Part shown: positions 45,422 through 53,522 of the stretch, in pieces
Layout of the letters: each line of letters begins with the position of its first letter
Position numbering within the stretch: position 1 is the stretch's first letter
Assembly: GCF_035946055.1 (NCBI RefSeq)
Contig: NZ_CP108364.1
Location: 2,728,001 to 2,792,000 of the forward strand
Direction of reading: 5' to 3'
Length of the DNA: 64,000 nt
Origin: Streptomyces sp. NBC_01341
GTDB lineage: Bacteria > Actinomycetota > Actinomycetes > Streptomycetales > Streptomycetaceae
The notes under the pieces: model-generated
Seen by the model: only the letters and a program-made list of their open reading frames with translations
Databases searched by the model: none
What the model was told of the DNA's origin: nothing
Position numbers and translations under genes: made by a program

Positions 45422-46537
45422 ATGGCCGACCTCCGCACGCCCACGGCGACATACATCTGCCCGCAGGACGGGACGCGGTCCGGCGCCGCGTCACTGGCGT
45501 GGTGCTGCCCGGTCTGCCGGGGCCCCTGGGATCTCGACACCGGCCCGCAGGCCCCGGTGGCGCCCGACGCGCTGGGCGGACGCGTCAACTCGCTGTGGCG
45601 CTACTCGGAGGCCCTCCCGCTCGACGGCGCGGACGTCTCCCTCGGCGAGGGCCGGACCCCGCTCGTCCCCCTGACCGGAAACGTCTCGGCCAAACTCGAC
45701 TTCCTCATGCCGACGCTCTCCTTCAAGGACCGCGGCGCCGTGATGCTGGCCGAACTGGCCCGCAGACTCTCCCCGGACCGGGTCGTCGCGGACAGCAGCG
45801 GAAACGCGGGCACGGCCGTCGCCGCCTACTGCGCCCGGGCGGGCCTTCCCTGCACCGTCTACGTCCCCGGGGGGACCTCCCCGAAGAAGACCGAGCAGAT
45901 CCGGGCCCACGGCGCCCGCCTGGAGACCGTGCCCGGCGGCCGCGAGGCCGCGGCCGCCGCCGCCCGTGCCGCCGCGGACGAGCCCGGCACCTTCTACGCC
46001 TCGCACGTCTTCAACCCGTACTTCCTGCACGGCACCAAGACGTACGTCTACGAGATCTGGGAAGACCTCGGAGGCACCCTGCCGGACGCCATCGCGGTGC
46101 CCGTGGGCAACGGCACCCTGCTCCTGGGGGCGGCGCTCGCCACCGCGGAACTCCTCGCCCACGGCCTGATCGACCGCCGCCCGGCCCTGGTCGCCGTACA
46201 GGCCGAGGCGGTGTCCCCGCTGGCCGCCGCCTTCCGCGCAGGGGACGAGGATCTGCCGGATGCCGCCGCCCCGGTCCTGCCCACGCTCGCCGAGGGGATC
46301 GCCATCCCGCGCCCGCCGCGCGCGCGGCAGATCCTCGCGGCGGTCCGGGAGTCCGGCGGAACCTTCCTGACGGTGACGGAGGACGCGATCCGCGCGGCAC
46401 AACTGGACCTGGCGGCCCGGGGCTTCTTCGTGGAGACCACGGGGGTGGCGTGCTGGGCGGCCGTAGCCGGCGAGACGGGCCGGAGCGTGGTCGTCCCGCT
46501 CTGCGGGGCCGGTCTCAAGACGGGCCTCGCGCCCTGA
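45422..46537 (+). CDS. Threonine synthase-like PLP enzyme
   Basis: 371 aa fold-type II PLP enzyme. An N-terminal zinc-ribbon-like segment (YICPQDGT...WCCPVC) precedes the PLP lysine motif LSFKDRGA, the phosphate-binding SSGNAGTAVAAY and the Gly-rich VPVGNGTLL. These features fit threonine synthase and its uncharacterised paralogues. The primary thrC normally lies with hom and thrB, absent here, so this is probably a paralogue of unknown specificity. No clear ribosome-binding site; it is convergent with the cupin gene, 6 bp apart. Confidence 0.85.
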   Translation: MADLRTPTATYICPQDGTRSGAASLAWCCPVCRGPWDLDTGPQAPVAPDALGGRVNSLWRYSEALPLDGADVSLGEGRTPLVPLTGNVSAKLDFLMPTLSFKDRGAVMLAELARRLSPDRVVADSSGNAGTAVAAYCARAGLPCTVYVPGGTSPKKTEQIRAHGARLETVPGGREAAAAAARAAADEPGTFYASHVFNPYFLHGTKTYVYEIWEDLGGTLPDAIAVPVGNGTLLLGAALATAELLAHGLIDRRPALVAVQAEAVSPLAAAFRAGDEDLPDAAAPVLPTLAEGIAIPRPPRARQILAAVRESGGTFLTVTEDAIRAAQLDLAARGFFVETTGVACWAAVAGETGRSVVVPLCGAGLKTGLAP

Positions 46538-46543
46538 ACGGCC

Positions 46544-47026
46544 TCAGTCCGTCCAGTACGTGTCGTGCTTGATGAAGAACTCCGCCCGCTGCTTCTCCGG
46601 CCAGTCCGAGACCTGCCCCACCTTCTCGAAGTACTCCTCGCGGGGCGCTCCCGGGGTGAAGAGCAGCAGCATGGACGCGGGCTCGTCGGAGTCGTTGCGG
46701 AAGGCGTGCAGTCCGCCCTGCGGGACGTACAGGAAGTCGCCCTCCTCGGTGTCGGTCCAGCGTTCGCCGTCGTAGATCCGGACCGTCCCGCCGAGGATGT
46801 AGAAGGACTCCGAGATCGACCGGTGGAAGTGCGTGGCGGGGCCGCCCGCCCGGGGACCCATGGTGATCCGGTAGAGCCCGAACTCACCGTGCGTCGATCC
46901 GGTCGTGGCCAGGTAGTCGGTGCTGCCCCCGCTGCGGGTCAGCAGGTTCGGGGTGGTGTCCGCCGGGCGGTACACCGCGGTGATCTCGCCCTCGCCGCCG
47001 GCGTAGACGGGTTCCGGATACGACAT
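46544..47026 (-). CDS. Cupin-domain protein
   Basis: 160 aa from ATG at 47026 with AGGAG upstream. A single cupin beta-barrel: motif 1 GGPATHFHRSISESFYILGGTVRIY contains the H-x-H and E metal ligands, and motif 2 GDFLYVPQGGLHAFRNDSD contains the second His. It probably binds Fe or Mn; reaction unknown. The upstream region is shared with the divergent DUF1906 gene and contains a 16 bp palindrome. Confidence 0.85.
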   Translation of the reverse strand: MSYPEPVYAGGEGEITAVYRPADTTPNLLTRSGGSTDYLATTGSTHGEFGLYRITMGPRAGGPATHFHRSISESFYILGGTVRIYDGERWTDTEEGDFLYVPQGGLHAFRNDSDEPASMLLLFTPGAPREEYFEKVGQVSDWPEKQRAEFFIKHDTYWTD

Positions 47027-47374
47027 GCCGTGCTCCTGTCCTGGTGCAGGTGCGCCCCGCGCACGGGGCCGACGGCCCCCGTCCCGCCTCCGCGTGCCCG
47101 CTGGTCCATGGACCAGCGGCGCCGCTCCGTGACCGGCGCGCGACACCACGTGCGGGGCACATCGGGCGTCTCTGTCACCACGGTACGACGGTCCCGCCGT
47201 CCGGGCGGGCGGGCACCCCGTCGCCGTACGACGCCGCACCGGTCCGCAGAGAGGGAACGGAGACTTCCGCTGCGTAGCGTCCCCGGCAGAGCAGCATGCC
47301 CTCGGCTTGCGCCGCGACGCCGTCGTGGCACAGCGCCGGGCCAGGTGCCGCCCGTTGCCGAGAAGGGATCGACA
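47027..47374. other. Divergent intergenic region, cupin/DUF1906 cassette
   Basis: About 350 bp without a convincing gene. The main feature is the palindrome at 47101-47116. Downstream GC-rich sequence leads to the TTG start at 47375 with AAGGGA before it. Confidence 0.5.
47101..47116. promoter_or_regulatory. Perfect 16 bp palindrome
   Basis: CTGGTCCATGGACCAG, 75 bp upstream of the cupin start and 259 bp upstream of the DUF1906 start. It resembles a DasR element at first sight, but the half-site spacing is 4 rather than 2. Candidate operator for an unknown dimeric repressor. Confidence 0.5.
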
Positions 47375-49789
47375 TTGGACGAGAAGGTCCTCGACGCTCA
47401 GACGTGGGTCAACGCGACCTACGGAAGCGTCTCCGGATACGTACGGTGCCCCGAGGACGGCCGAACAGGCTGGTCCACCATGAACGCCCTCGTGATGGGC
47501 CTCCAGCACGAACTGGGCATCAGCCCTGTGGTCGCCAGCTTCGGCCCGACCACGATGTCCAGGCTCCAGGCCCTGGGCGACATCGGCTTCGGCTGGGACA
47601 AGAACTCCAACATCGTCCGCATCATCCAGCACGGCCTGTTCTGCAAGGGCTACTGGGGAGCCAACGGCTACGGCGGCTACGGCGCCGTGACCACCGAGGC
47701 GGTCAAGAACCTCCTCCTCGACATGGGCCTGCCCGACGGGGGCACCGGCACCGCCGGCGGCGTCACCACGCCGAAGATCTTCAAATGCATCCTGAACATG
47801 GACGCTTACACGAAGGTCAGCGGCGGCACGGACGACATCCGTTCGATCCAGCGGTGGCTCAACGGCAGCTACTGGACCAGGGACGCCTACACCATCGGCC
47901 CCTGCGACGGGATCTACTCCCGTGACGTGCAGAAGTCCATGATGATCGCCATCCAGTACGAACTCGGGATCGCCGCCCCGAACGGGAACTTCGGCCCGGC
48001 CACCCAGGCCGGGCTGCAGACCAAGAACCTCGGCGAGGGCAGTTCGGGTCTGTGGGTCCAGCTGTTCTCCGCCGCCTGCGTGTTCAACTCCCCCGTCCCG
48101 ACGGGCTCGAGCGAGACGGGCACCCCCACCACGTGGCGCAGCAGCTACGACTCCAAGCTCCGCGAGTGGGTGGAGATCTTCCAGCGGTTCTGCAAGCTGG
48201 ACGACAACGGACGCTCGGACTACCGGACATGGGCACAGCTCCTGGTCTCGATGGGCGATGCCGACCGCCCCGCCACGGGCTCCGACACCCGGTTCGAGAT
48301 AACCGCCTCCCGTGCCCAGTGGCTGCGCAACAACAGCTACGAGGTCGTGGGCCGCTATCTGTACGACCCCCCGGGCTCGACCCTGGACAAGGAGATCAAG
48401 CCGGGCGAGCTGAACACGATGTTCAGCAACGGGCTGAACGTCTTCCCGATCTACCAGGACAACGCCCGTCAGCTCTCCGACTTCACCTACTCCCAGGGCT
48501 ACCAGCACGCTCTCAACGCGCACAGCCTGGCCGCCGGTTACGGATTCAACCGCGGCACCGTCATCTACTTCGCGGTGGACTACGACGCCACCCGCGAGGA
48601 GATCGACGCGGCGATCGTGCCGTACTTCCACGGCGTCGCCGCCGGCCTCGCCTACAACGGAAAGCGTTACGTGCACGGCGTGTACGGGTCGCGGAACGTG
48701 TGCACCGTCGTCAGCCGGCAGACCGGTGCCCGCTACTCGTTCGTGTCGGGCATGTCGTGGGGCTTCTCCGGCAACCTCGGCTTCCCGATCCCCGCCAACT
48801 GGTCCTTCAACCAGATCAAGGAGTTCCAGGTCACCAACGGGTCGGACACCTTCGACCTCGACCGTGACGTGATCTCCGGCATCGACCTCGGCCAGAGCAG
48901 CGTGAACAAGCCGTCGGGCCCGGCGGACGCCTTCATCGACTACGTCCAGCGCCTGTACGACCACGCCGTGGCCTACACGGGAGACCGCGACCCGAACCAG
49001 CTGGTGATGGAGTACATCCGGCACAAGGCGTACGGCGGCGGCGACTGGGACTTCCTGATCGGGTCGTACGACACGGCGTTCGTCGACTACGCCAACGGAA
49101 AAGGCATGTCGGTGATGGCCGACTTCACCGACCCCTACACCGCGTACGAGCTGGGCGCCGAGCACCTCATGGCGTCCGCCAACGGGCACTTCGTCTCCTG
49201 GATGCCGTCCAACCCGCGTTCGGTGAACGCGGGCGACGTCGCGGGCTGGGGCGGCGACCTGCTGACCCTCTACGTCGACTGGCGCCGGGCCTCGGACCAG
49301 TACCCCGACGGCCGCAACTTCGTGCAGCTGAAGATGGCCAAGGTCGGGGTCGCGTCCAGCTTCGGCTACAACGACCTGATCGAGGACGCCGACGCCTGGC
49401 TGCTGGCGAAGGCGGTCCGTGACGGCAGGACGATCGTCGAGGCCGTCCGCGACCTCTACAACGGGGGTGGCGGTCTGACACGGTTCAGCCGCTACTGGAA
49501 CGGGCGCTTCAGCGGCAACGCGGAGGACGCCAAGTTCCTTGCCCACAACATTCTCACCGCGGCGGACGACGTGAAGGTCGTGGCCGGCCAAGTCGGCCTC
49601 GTGACGGTCCGGGGCGGGATCAAGACGCTGCCCGCGATGCTCGGATACGACGAACTGGAGCCCTTCGAGCAGGGTTTCGTCGACGTGCTGCTGGCCCGCA
49701 CGGGAACCGAACAGCGCCTGAGGGCCACCTATGAAGCGAACCACGCGACGTACGTGAAGGCCGCCAAGAGGCGCGCGGCCCGCGAATGA
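47375..49789 (+). CDS. DUF1906 glycoside-hydrolase-like protein with peptidoglycan-binding domains
   Basis: 804 aa from TTG at 47375 (AAGGGA 7 nt upstream). The first ~300 residues hold peptidoglycan-binding-like repeats (VMGLQHELGISPVVASFGPTT, MIAIQYELGIAAPNGNFGPAT). Residues ~305-505 match the DUF1906/Rv2525c TIM-barrel-like domain (VVGRYLYDP, VFPIYQD, VIYFAVDYDAT, YVHGVYGS). The last ~300 residues are unrecognised. There is no signal peptide or membrane segment despite the wall-targeted domains, so export is unexplained. First gene of a three-gene cassette. Confidence 0.85.
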   Translation: MDEKVLDAQTWVNATYGSVSGYVRCPEDGRTGWSTMNALVMGLQHELGISPVVASFGPTTMSRLQALGDIGFGWDKNSNIVRIIQHGLFCKGYWGANGYGGYGAVTTEAVKNLLLDMGLPDGGTGTAGGVTTPKIFKCILNMDAYTKVSGGTDDIRSIQRWLNGSYWTRDAYTIGPCDGIYSRDVQKSMMIAIQYELGIAAPNGNFGPATQAGLQTKNLGEGSSGLWVQLFSAACVFNSPVPTGSSETGTPTTWRSSYDSKLREWVEIFQRFCKLDDNGRSDYRTWAQLLVSMGDADRPATGSDTRFEITASRAQWLRNNSYEVVGRYLYDPPGSTLDKEIKPGELNTMFSNGLNVFPIYQDNARQLSDFTYSQGYQHALNAHSLAAGYGFNRGTVIYFAVDYDATREEIDAAIVPYFHGVAAGLAYNGKRYVHGVYGSRNVCTVVSRQTGARYSFVSGMSWGFSGNLGFPIPANWSFNQIKEFQVTNGSDTFDLDRDVISGIDLGQSSVNKPSGPADAFIDYVQRLYDHAVAYTGDRDPNQLVMEYIRHKAYGGGDWDFLIGSYDTAFVDYANGKGMSVMADFTDPYTAYELGAEHLMASANGHFVSWMPSNPRSVNAGDVAGWGGDLLTLYVDWRRASDQYPDGRNFVQLKMAKVGVASSFGYNDLIEDADAWLLAKAVRDGRTIVEAVRDLYNGGGGLTRFSRYWNGRFSGNAEDAKFLAHNILTAADDVKVVAGQVGLVTVRGGIKTLPAMLGYDELEPFEQGFVDVLLARTGTEQRLRATYEANHATYVKAAKRRAARE

Positions 49790-49809
49790 ACGAAGGGACC
49801 ACCCCGTAA

Positions 49810-50247
49810 GTGAACGCCGTCTCGGCACTGGCCGCCATCGCGCTCCCCCCACTCGTCCTGGCCGTGTTCGTGCTGAGTGTCTGGAAAACCGCGCGCGGAC
49901 TGTCCGCCCGCCGTTGGGAACGCCCCGTTTGGTGGGCGTTCCCGGCGGTGGTGCTGACCGGGCTCGGCTGCGTCGTCTGGTTCGTCGGGGTCTTCTCCGG
50001 CGGTCTCGACGTCCGGGAGGCCTGCGCCTCGCACAGCGCCCCCTACGACGAGGCCTACCGGTCGGAGTCCTGGCGCGAGCCGTCCCAGTGGTTCCCCCTG
50101 CACAACAAGTGCAACGCCGAATTCGACCTGGTCCCCGCCTGGGTCAACCCCACTCTCGTCGCCATCGCCCTGCTGCTCGTCGGCTGTGCCGCGGGTGCCG
50201 TGGCGACGGCGGTCATCGGAAGGAAGAAGAGTGAGAAACAAGATTGA
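49810..50247 (+). CDS. Small two-helix membrane protein in the DUF1906 cassette
   Basis: 145 aa from GTG at 49810. Two N-terminal helices (ALPPLVLAVFVLSVW, WWAFPAVVLTGLGCVVWFVGVF) and one near the C-terminus (LVAIALLLVGCAAGAVATAVI) enclose an extracytoplasmic loop with two Cys (REACASHSAPYDE, HNKCNAEFD) that could form a disulphide. It is 20 bp after the DUF1906 gene, and its end overlaps the next gene by 17 bp. Not recognised. Confidence 0.75.
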   Translation: MNAVSALAAIALPPLVLAVFVLSVWKTARGLSARRWERPVWWAFPAVVLTGLGCVVWFVGVFSGGLDVREACASHSAPYDEAYRSESWREPSQWFPLHNKCNAEFDLVPAWVNPTLVAIALLLVGCAAGAVATAVIGRKKSEKQD

Positions 50248-50917
50248 CCGACGCGGTGTGCTCCTCGCGGGCGCCGCACTCGGGGCCACCACAGCCCTGG
50301 CCGGCCTCCCCGGCACCGCGTACGCCGCCCCGGCCGCCCCGTCGGCCGGCGGCGCTCCCGCCGGCCGGCGCTGGGCCGGCACGAAGTCGGCGAACGGCTG
50401 GCCCGTGCTCGACGAGGCGGAACTCTTCCCGATCGAGGGCTCCGGCCGGTCCGTGCGTCTCGCGGGCGGTGACGCGGCGGTGATCCTGCTGCACGTGGCC
50501 CGCCGCTTCCACTACGAGATCGACCAGCTCCGCGAGGGCGACGTCACCGGTCACCGCACGGCGCGCACCGTGGCCGAGGACTACGAGTCCAACTACCTGT
50601 CGGGCACCGCCCTGGCGATCCGGCCGCTCGCGTACCCGGCCGGCGTCCAGGGCGGCCTCTACCCGCACGAACTCGTCGTGGTGCGGGACATCCTCGCCGA
50701 GCTGGACGGTGCGGTCACCTGGGGCGGCGACCTCGCCACCCCGAAGGAGTCCCACTTCGAGCTCGCCCACAAGCCGGGCCACCCGAAGGTGAAGGGCGTG
50801 GCCCGCACCATCCGCGGATGGCAGGCGGGTCCCGGCAACGCGGGCGCGGGCACGGTCGACGCCTTCGACCCGAAGCGCCGCAGCAGGGCCGAGGCGTTCG
50901 CCCGCAGGGCGGCGTAA
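50231..50917 (+). CDS. Tat-exported M15-like protein with degenerate metal site
   Basis: 228 aa from GTG at 50231, AAGGAAGAAGA before it. The N-terminus has a twin-arginine signal (KIDRRGVLLAGAALGATTA, Ala cleavage near 34). The mature domain resembles M15 peptidases (VanY/L-Ala-D-Glu type). The usual SxHxxGxAxDI reads SNYLSGTALAI, losing the His and Asp zinc ligands, while the closing motif SHFEL keeps its His. It may bind rather than cut peptidoglycan, or be a distant family with other ligands. Confidence 0.75.
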   Translation: MRNKIDRRGVLLAGAALGATTALAGLPGTAYAAPAAPSAGGAPAGRRWAGTKSANGWPVLDEAELFPIEGSGRSVRLAGGDAAVILLHVARRFHYEIDQLREGDVTGHRTARTVAEDYESNYLSGTALAIRPLAYPAGVQGGLYPHELVVVRDILAELDGAVTWGGDLATPKESHFELAHKPGHPKVKGVARTIRGWQAGPGNAGAGTVDAFDPKRRSRAEAFARRAA

Positions 50918-50928
50918 CCCGGGCCGTG

Positions 50929-50970
50929 GTCCGCGCGGACGGTGGGGCTCCCCCTGCCGTCCGCGCGGAC
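50929..50970. terminator. Terminator of the DUF1906 cassette
   Basis: GTCCGCGCGGAC occurs at both arms (it is itself palindromic), with GGTGGGG/CCCCTGCC pairing inside; immediately downstream of the M15-like gene. Confidence 0.85.
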
Positions 50971-51173
50971 GTGTGCGTAAGCGGAATGTCTGCGGTCTGA
51001 TCCTGACTTGCGGCGGAGCCTCATCCAGGGCTTTGACCTGCAGATTCGCCGTTTGGTTGCGTTGGCCTCCGACGGACATTCACGAGCGTCCTGCGGACTG
51101 CCTGCGGACCGGGCAGCCTCCCCCCATGGCTATTCGCACCCACAGAGTTACGACCGCCGGTAGGATCGACACC

Positions 51174-51425
51174 ATGAGCAGTAGCAGGAAGTACTCCATC
51201 AGCCTGCCCGAAGACCTCGCCGAGGCCGTACGCGCACATGTCGGGCCCGGTGGCTTCTCCGCCTACGTCGCCGAAGCCCTGGAGCAACGAGTCGCCATGG
51301 ACAAGCTTCGGGAGATCGTCGCCGACTTCGAGACCGACAATGACGAGCTCACCCGCGAGGAGGTCGAGGCCGCCCGCGCCCTGCTGCGCCATGACCACCG
51401 ACAGGCCGGCGGTGCCGCCGCCTGA
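51174..51425 (+). CDS. VapB-like ribbon-helix-helix antitoxin
   Basis: 83 aa. The N-terminal KYSISLPEDLAEAVRAHVG and FSAYVAEALEQRV form a ribbon-helix-helix DNA-binding unit. The acidic C-terminus (FETDNDELTREEVEAARALL) should bind the toxin. A TAGGAT box lies 6 nt before the ATG, suggesting a leaderless transcript. The stop overlaps the toxin start (TGATG), the usual arrangement for toxin-antitoxin pairs, which repress their own promoter. Confidence 0.85.
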   Translation: MSSSRKYSISLPEDLAEAVRAHVGPGGFSAYVAEALEQRVAMDKLREIVADFETDNDELTREEVEAARALLRHDHRQAGGAAA

Positions 51426-51817
51426 TGCCCGGCACCCTGCTGCTCGACAGCGAAGGACTCTCCAAGCTCTACCGTAAGGACCGCACCGTCGTAGCACTGG
51501 TCCAGGCGGCATCAGAGGAAGGCATCCGCGTGGCCACCAGCGCCATGACCACTCTCGAGGCCGATTACGAGCGGATCCACCCGGCCCGCATCAAGTGGGT
51601 CCTCTCCCGCGTCGACGTTCACGACGTCACCAGAGAGGTCACCGACGAAGCCGCCGTCCTCCTTCGCGCCCATCATCTCCACGGCCACAAGTACGCCATC
51701 GACGCCGCCTTCGCCGTCATCGCCCGCAACGCACCCCAGCCGGTCACCGTCCTCACTTCCGACCCCGAGGACCTGACACTCCTGTGCGGCCCTTCCGTAG
51801 AGGTCGTCAAGGTCTGA
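51425..51817 (+). CDS. PIN-domain (VapC-like) toxin
   Basis: 130 aa PIN-fold RNase. Conserved acidic positions are visible: D in LLLDSEGLSKL, E in MTTLEADY, D in KYAIDAAFAV and D in VLTSDPEDL. VapC toxins cleave tRNA or rRNA when the antitoxin is degraded. Translationally coupled to the antitoxin by a 1-base overlap. It lies in a lower-GC stretch with mobile-element remnants. Confidence 0.88.
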   Translation: MPGTLLLDSEGLSKLYRKDRTVVALVQAASEEGIRVATSAMTTLEADYERIHPARIKWVLSRVDVHDVTREVTDEAAVLLRAHHLHGHKYAIDAAFAVIARNAPQPVTVLTSDPEDLTLLCGPSVEVVKV

Positions 51818-51865
51818 AGCGCCGGCCACATCCACGTCAGCCAGGTCGGCCGTCAGCCACAGCAC

Positions 51866-51934
51866 TTCGCGGACCAGGACTCCCCTTACGGCTACCTCGG
51901 TCCCGCTGAGTACGAGAACGCACTCGCAGCCTGA
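51866..51934 (+). pseudogene. C-terminal remnant of an IS transposase
   Basis: Only the tail remains: FADQDSPYGYLGPAEYENAL then stop. The ...LGYLSPAEYE-A-- ending is characteristic of DDE integrase-core transposases of the IS3/IS481 type. No upstream part or terminal repeats are recognisable. Confidence 0.6.
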
Positions 51935-52019
51935 CCACCACACCAATGGTGTCCGTCGAAGCGGAGCAAGCTCAGAGGGCATCAGGATGCGCTGTGGGGT
52001 CTGATTCTCTGGGTGCCTG

Positions 52020-52538
52020 TCAGGCGGTGCCGACTGCCCTGCCGGACCTACGGATCGGCTGGCCGAGCGGCTTCTCCACCTCCGCAGATGTGGCGTCGAG
52101 GAATTCCTGACCGAACAGACAGAGCGACTGTTCCCAAGGGTGCCCAAAACTGCCCATACGGAAGTCTTCCGAGAGGTAGATGTAGTAATCCCCATCGGGA
52201 TACGGGCTCAAAGGCCAGGCCGGCTGCCCAGGGCCACCGACGCCCAGCGGTGCAAAGCGATACGACGTGTGCTGCCAGTCGAGCGCGAGCAGTGTTCCGC
52301 TCGGGCCCATGCAGGACTTCAGCCCCTGCTCGACCACCTCGACCAAGCGGTCCAAACGCTCGTATTCAGGATCGTCGTCAAGCACGGCAAGGCTCCAGGT
52401 AACCGATGCGATGGGCTCCTTGACGGCCGGCCACTTGAAAGAACTCGTACTCGGCCGGAACGTGAACTCGTCGTAGAAGCGGTCCCAAACGCGTCGGTAC
52501 TCGGTCTCAAGCAGCTCGACCACGGGACTCTCCATCAT
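52020..52538 (-). CDS. DUF2716 family protein
   Basis: 172 aa cytoplasmic protein. Landmarks are RRVWDRFYDEFTFRPSTSSF near the start, ALDWQHTSYRFAP in the middle and GDYYIYLSEDFRMGSFGHPW near the end, the pattern of the Streptomyces DUF2716 family. No catalytic motif is evident. Starts at 52538 or 52535. Codon use is less GC-biased than in core neighbours, in keeping with recent acquisition. Confidence 0.8.
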   Translation of the reverse strand: MMESPVVELLETEYRRVWDRFYDEFTFRPSTSSFKWPAVKEPIASVTWSLAVLDDDPEYERLDRLVEVVEQGLKSCMGPSGTLLALDWQHTSYRFAPLGVGGPGQPAWPLSPYPDGDYYIYLSEDFRMGSFGHPWEQSLCLFGQEFLDATSAEVEKPLGQPIRRSGRAVGTA

Positions 52539-52703
52539 GGCCCGACCCTATCGAGTCGTCCGTGTGAGGATCGGAGATAGATCCTTCACGGAACTTCGCT
52601 CCCCTCCACTCGGACCGTCAAGGTATTCCGTGAGAGGCGGGGGACGGCCTGATAGCCTGCGATCTTCGCCGGTCACCCGGACGGAGTCCCCCGGCAGGTC
52701 TTC

Positions 52704-53513
52704 ATGTCTTGCTCTGAGCAGCTCATGACAGCTCTCGATGCCCTGGACCACGCCTTCGCCTCAGAAGGTCCCTTCCTCGTCACAGGATGCACGTACTGCT
52801 ACGGCGAGCATGACTTCGCCGAACTCTCCGGCCCGCTGCACCTCATAGGCGACGACCTGGTTTCGTCGGTTGCCGCAAAGACGCCTGATCATTGGGAAGA
52901 CTTTCCTCGTCTCTATCGTCACCTCGTCCCGCGCATCATTCGCCCACTCGTCACCGGCCGGCTCCACATCGACGAGGAGCTCATCGCCTCCCGCTTGATC
53001 CACGCAGGCTGGGCCACCTGGGACGTGCCCTTGGCCGAGGCCCTACGGGACGTATGGTCCGCTTGGTGGCAGAGCACGCTGCATACCCACCCCAGCCCCG
53101 TGCCCGTCAGGGATTGCCTCAGCGTCATCACCGTGGCCACCAACAGCCTGCGTCCTTGGCTGAACACATGGACCGCGACCAATACCCCAGCCGCCGACGC
53201 ACACTTGGCAGACCTCGTTGATGACGTGACGTTCGAGTTCGAGATCACCGACTTGCGCATGGGCTTCTACGATGAGTACGACGCCACTGCCGAGCTGCTG
53301 GGCTGGCTTCTCACCGACGTGCGCGATCGTGTCATCGACACACGTCTCGACGCCCGCGACCGCCTGCACCGCGCCATGGTCGCCGTCGCCGACCAAATCA
53401 AGGCCAACCCCGGCAGCTCACGCGCGATCAACGAGCAGTGCCTCCGCCTCATGGGCGACGAGCGGGACGCTCGCACCCTCAGCAGCGACGTCGAGGACGG
53501 CGGTCACTACTGA
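52704..53513 (+). CDS. Hypothetical protein, lower GC
   Basis: 269 aa; ATG at 52704, with 52725 also possible. The only striking motif is near the start, VTGCTYCYGEHDFAEL, with C-x2-C and H that could hold metal. The rest is helical with many Trp (WATWDVPLAEALRDVWSAWW). No family recognised. Frequent A/T third positions (for example around 52880-52920) contrast with core genes. It lies directly before the integrase remnant and may belong to the same element. Confidence 0.7.
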   Translation: MSCSEQLMTALDALDHAFASEGPFLVTGCTYCYGEHDFAELSGPLHLIGDDLVSSVAAKTPDHWEDFPRLYRHLVPRIIRPLVTGRLHIDEELIASRLIHAGWATWDVPLAEALRDVWSAWWQSTLHTHPSPVPVRDCLSVITVATNSLRPWLNTWTATNTPAADAHLADLVDDVTFEFEITDLRMGFYDEYDATAELLGWLLTDVRDRVIDTRLDARDRLHRAMVAVADQIKANPGSSRAINEQCLRLMGDERDARTLSSDVEDGGHY

Positions 53514-53522
53514 CAACCAGCA

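Noticed and set aside
45422..46537. Naming the PLP enzyme thrC
   Set aside because: No hom or thrB alongside and the protein is a plausible paralogue; specificity cannot be decided from sequence.
47101..47116. Calling the palindrome a DasR-responsive element
   Set aside because: The half-sites TGGTC/GACCA are spaced by 4 bp, whereas DasR elements have 2; the centre does not align.
50929..50970. Attachment site for the degraded element
   Set aside because: The duplicated GTCCGCGCGGAC is explained as the two arms of a terminator; no matching copy was seen at the ychF border.
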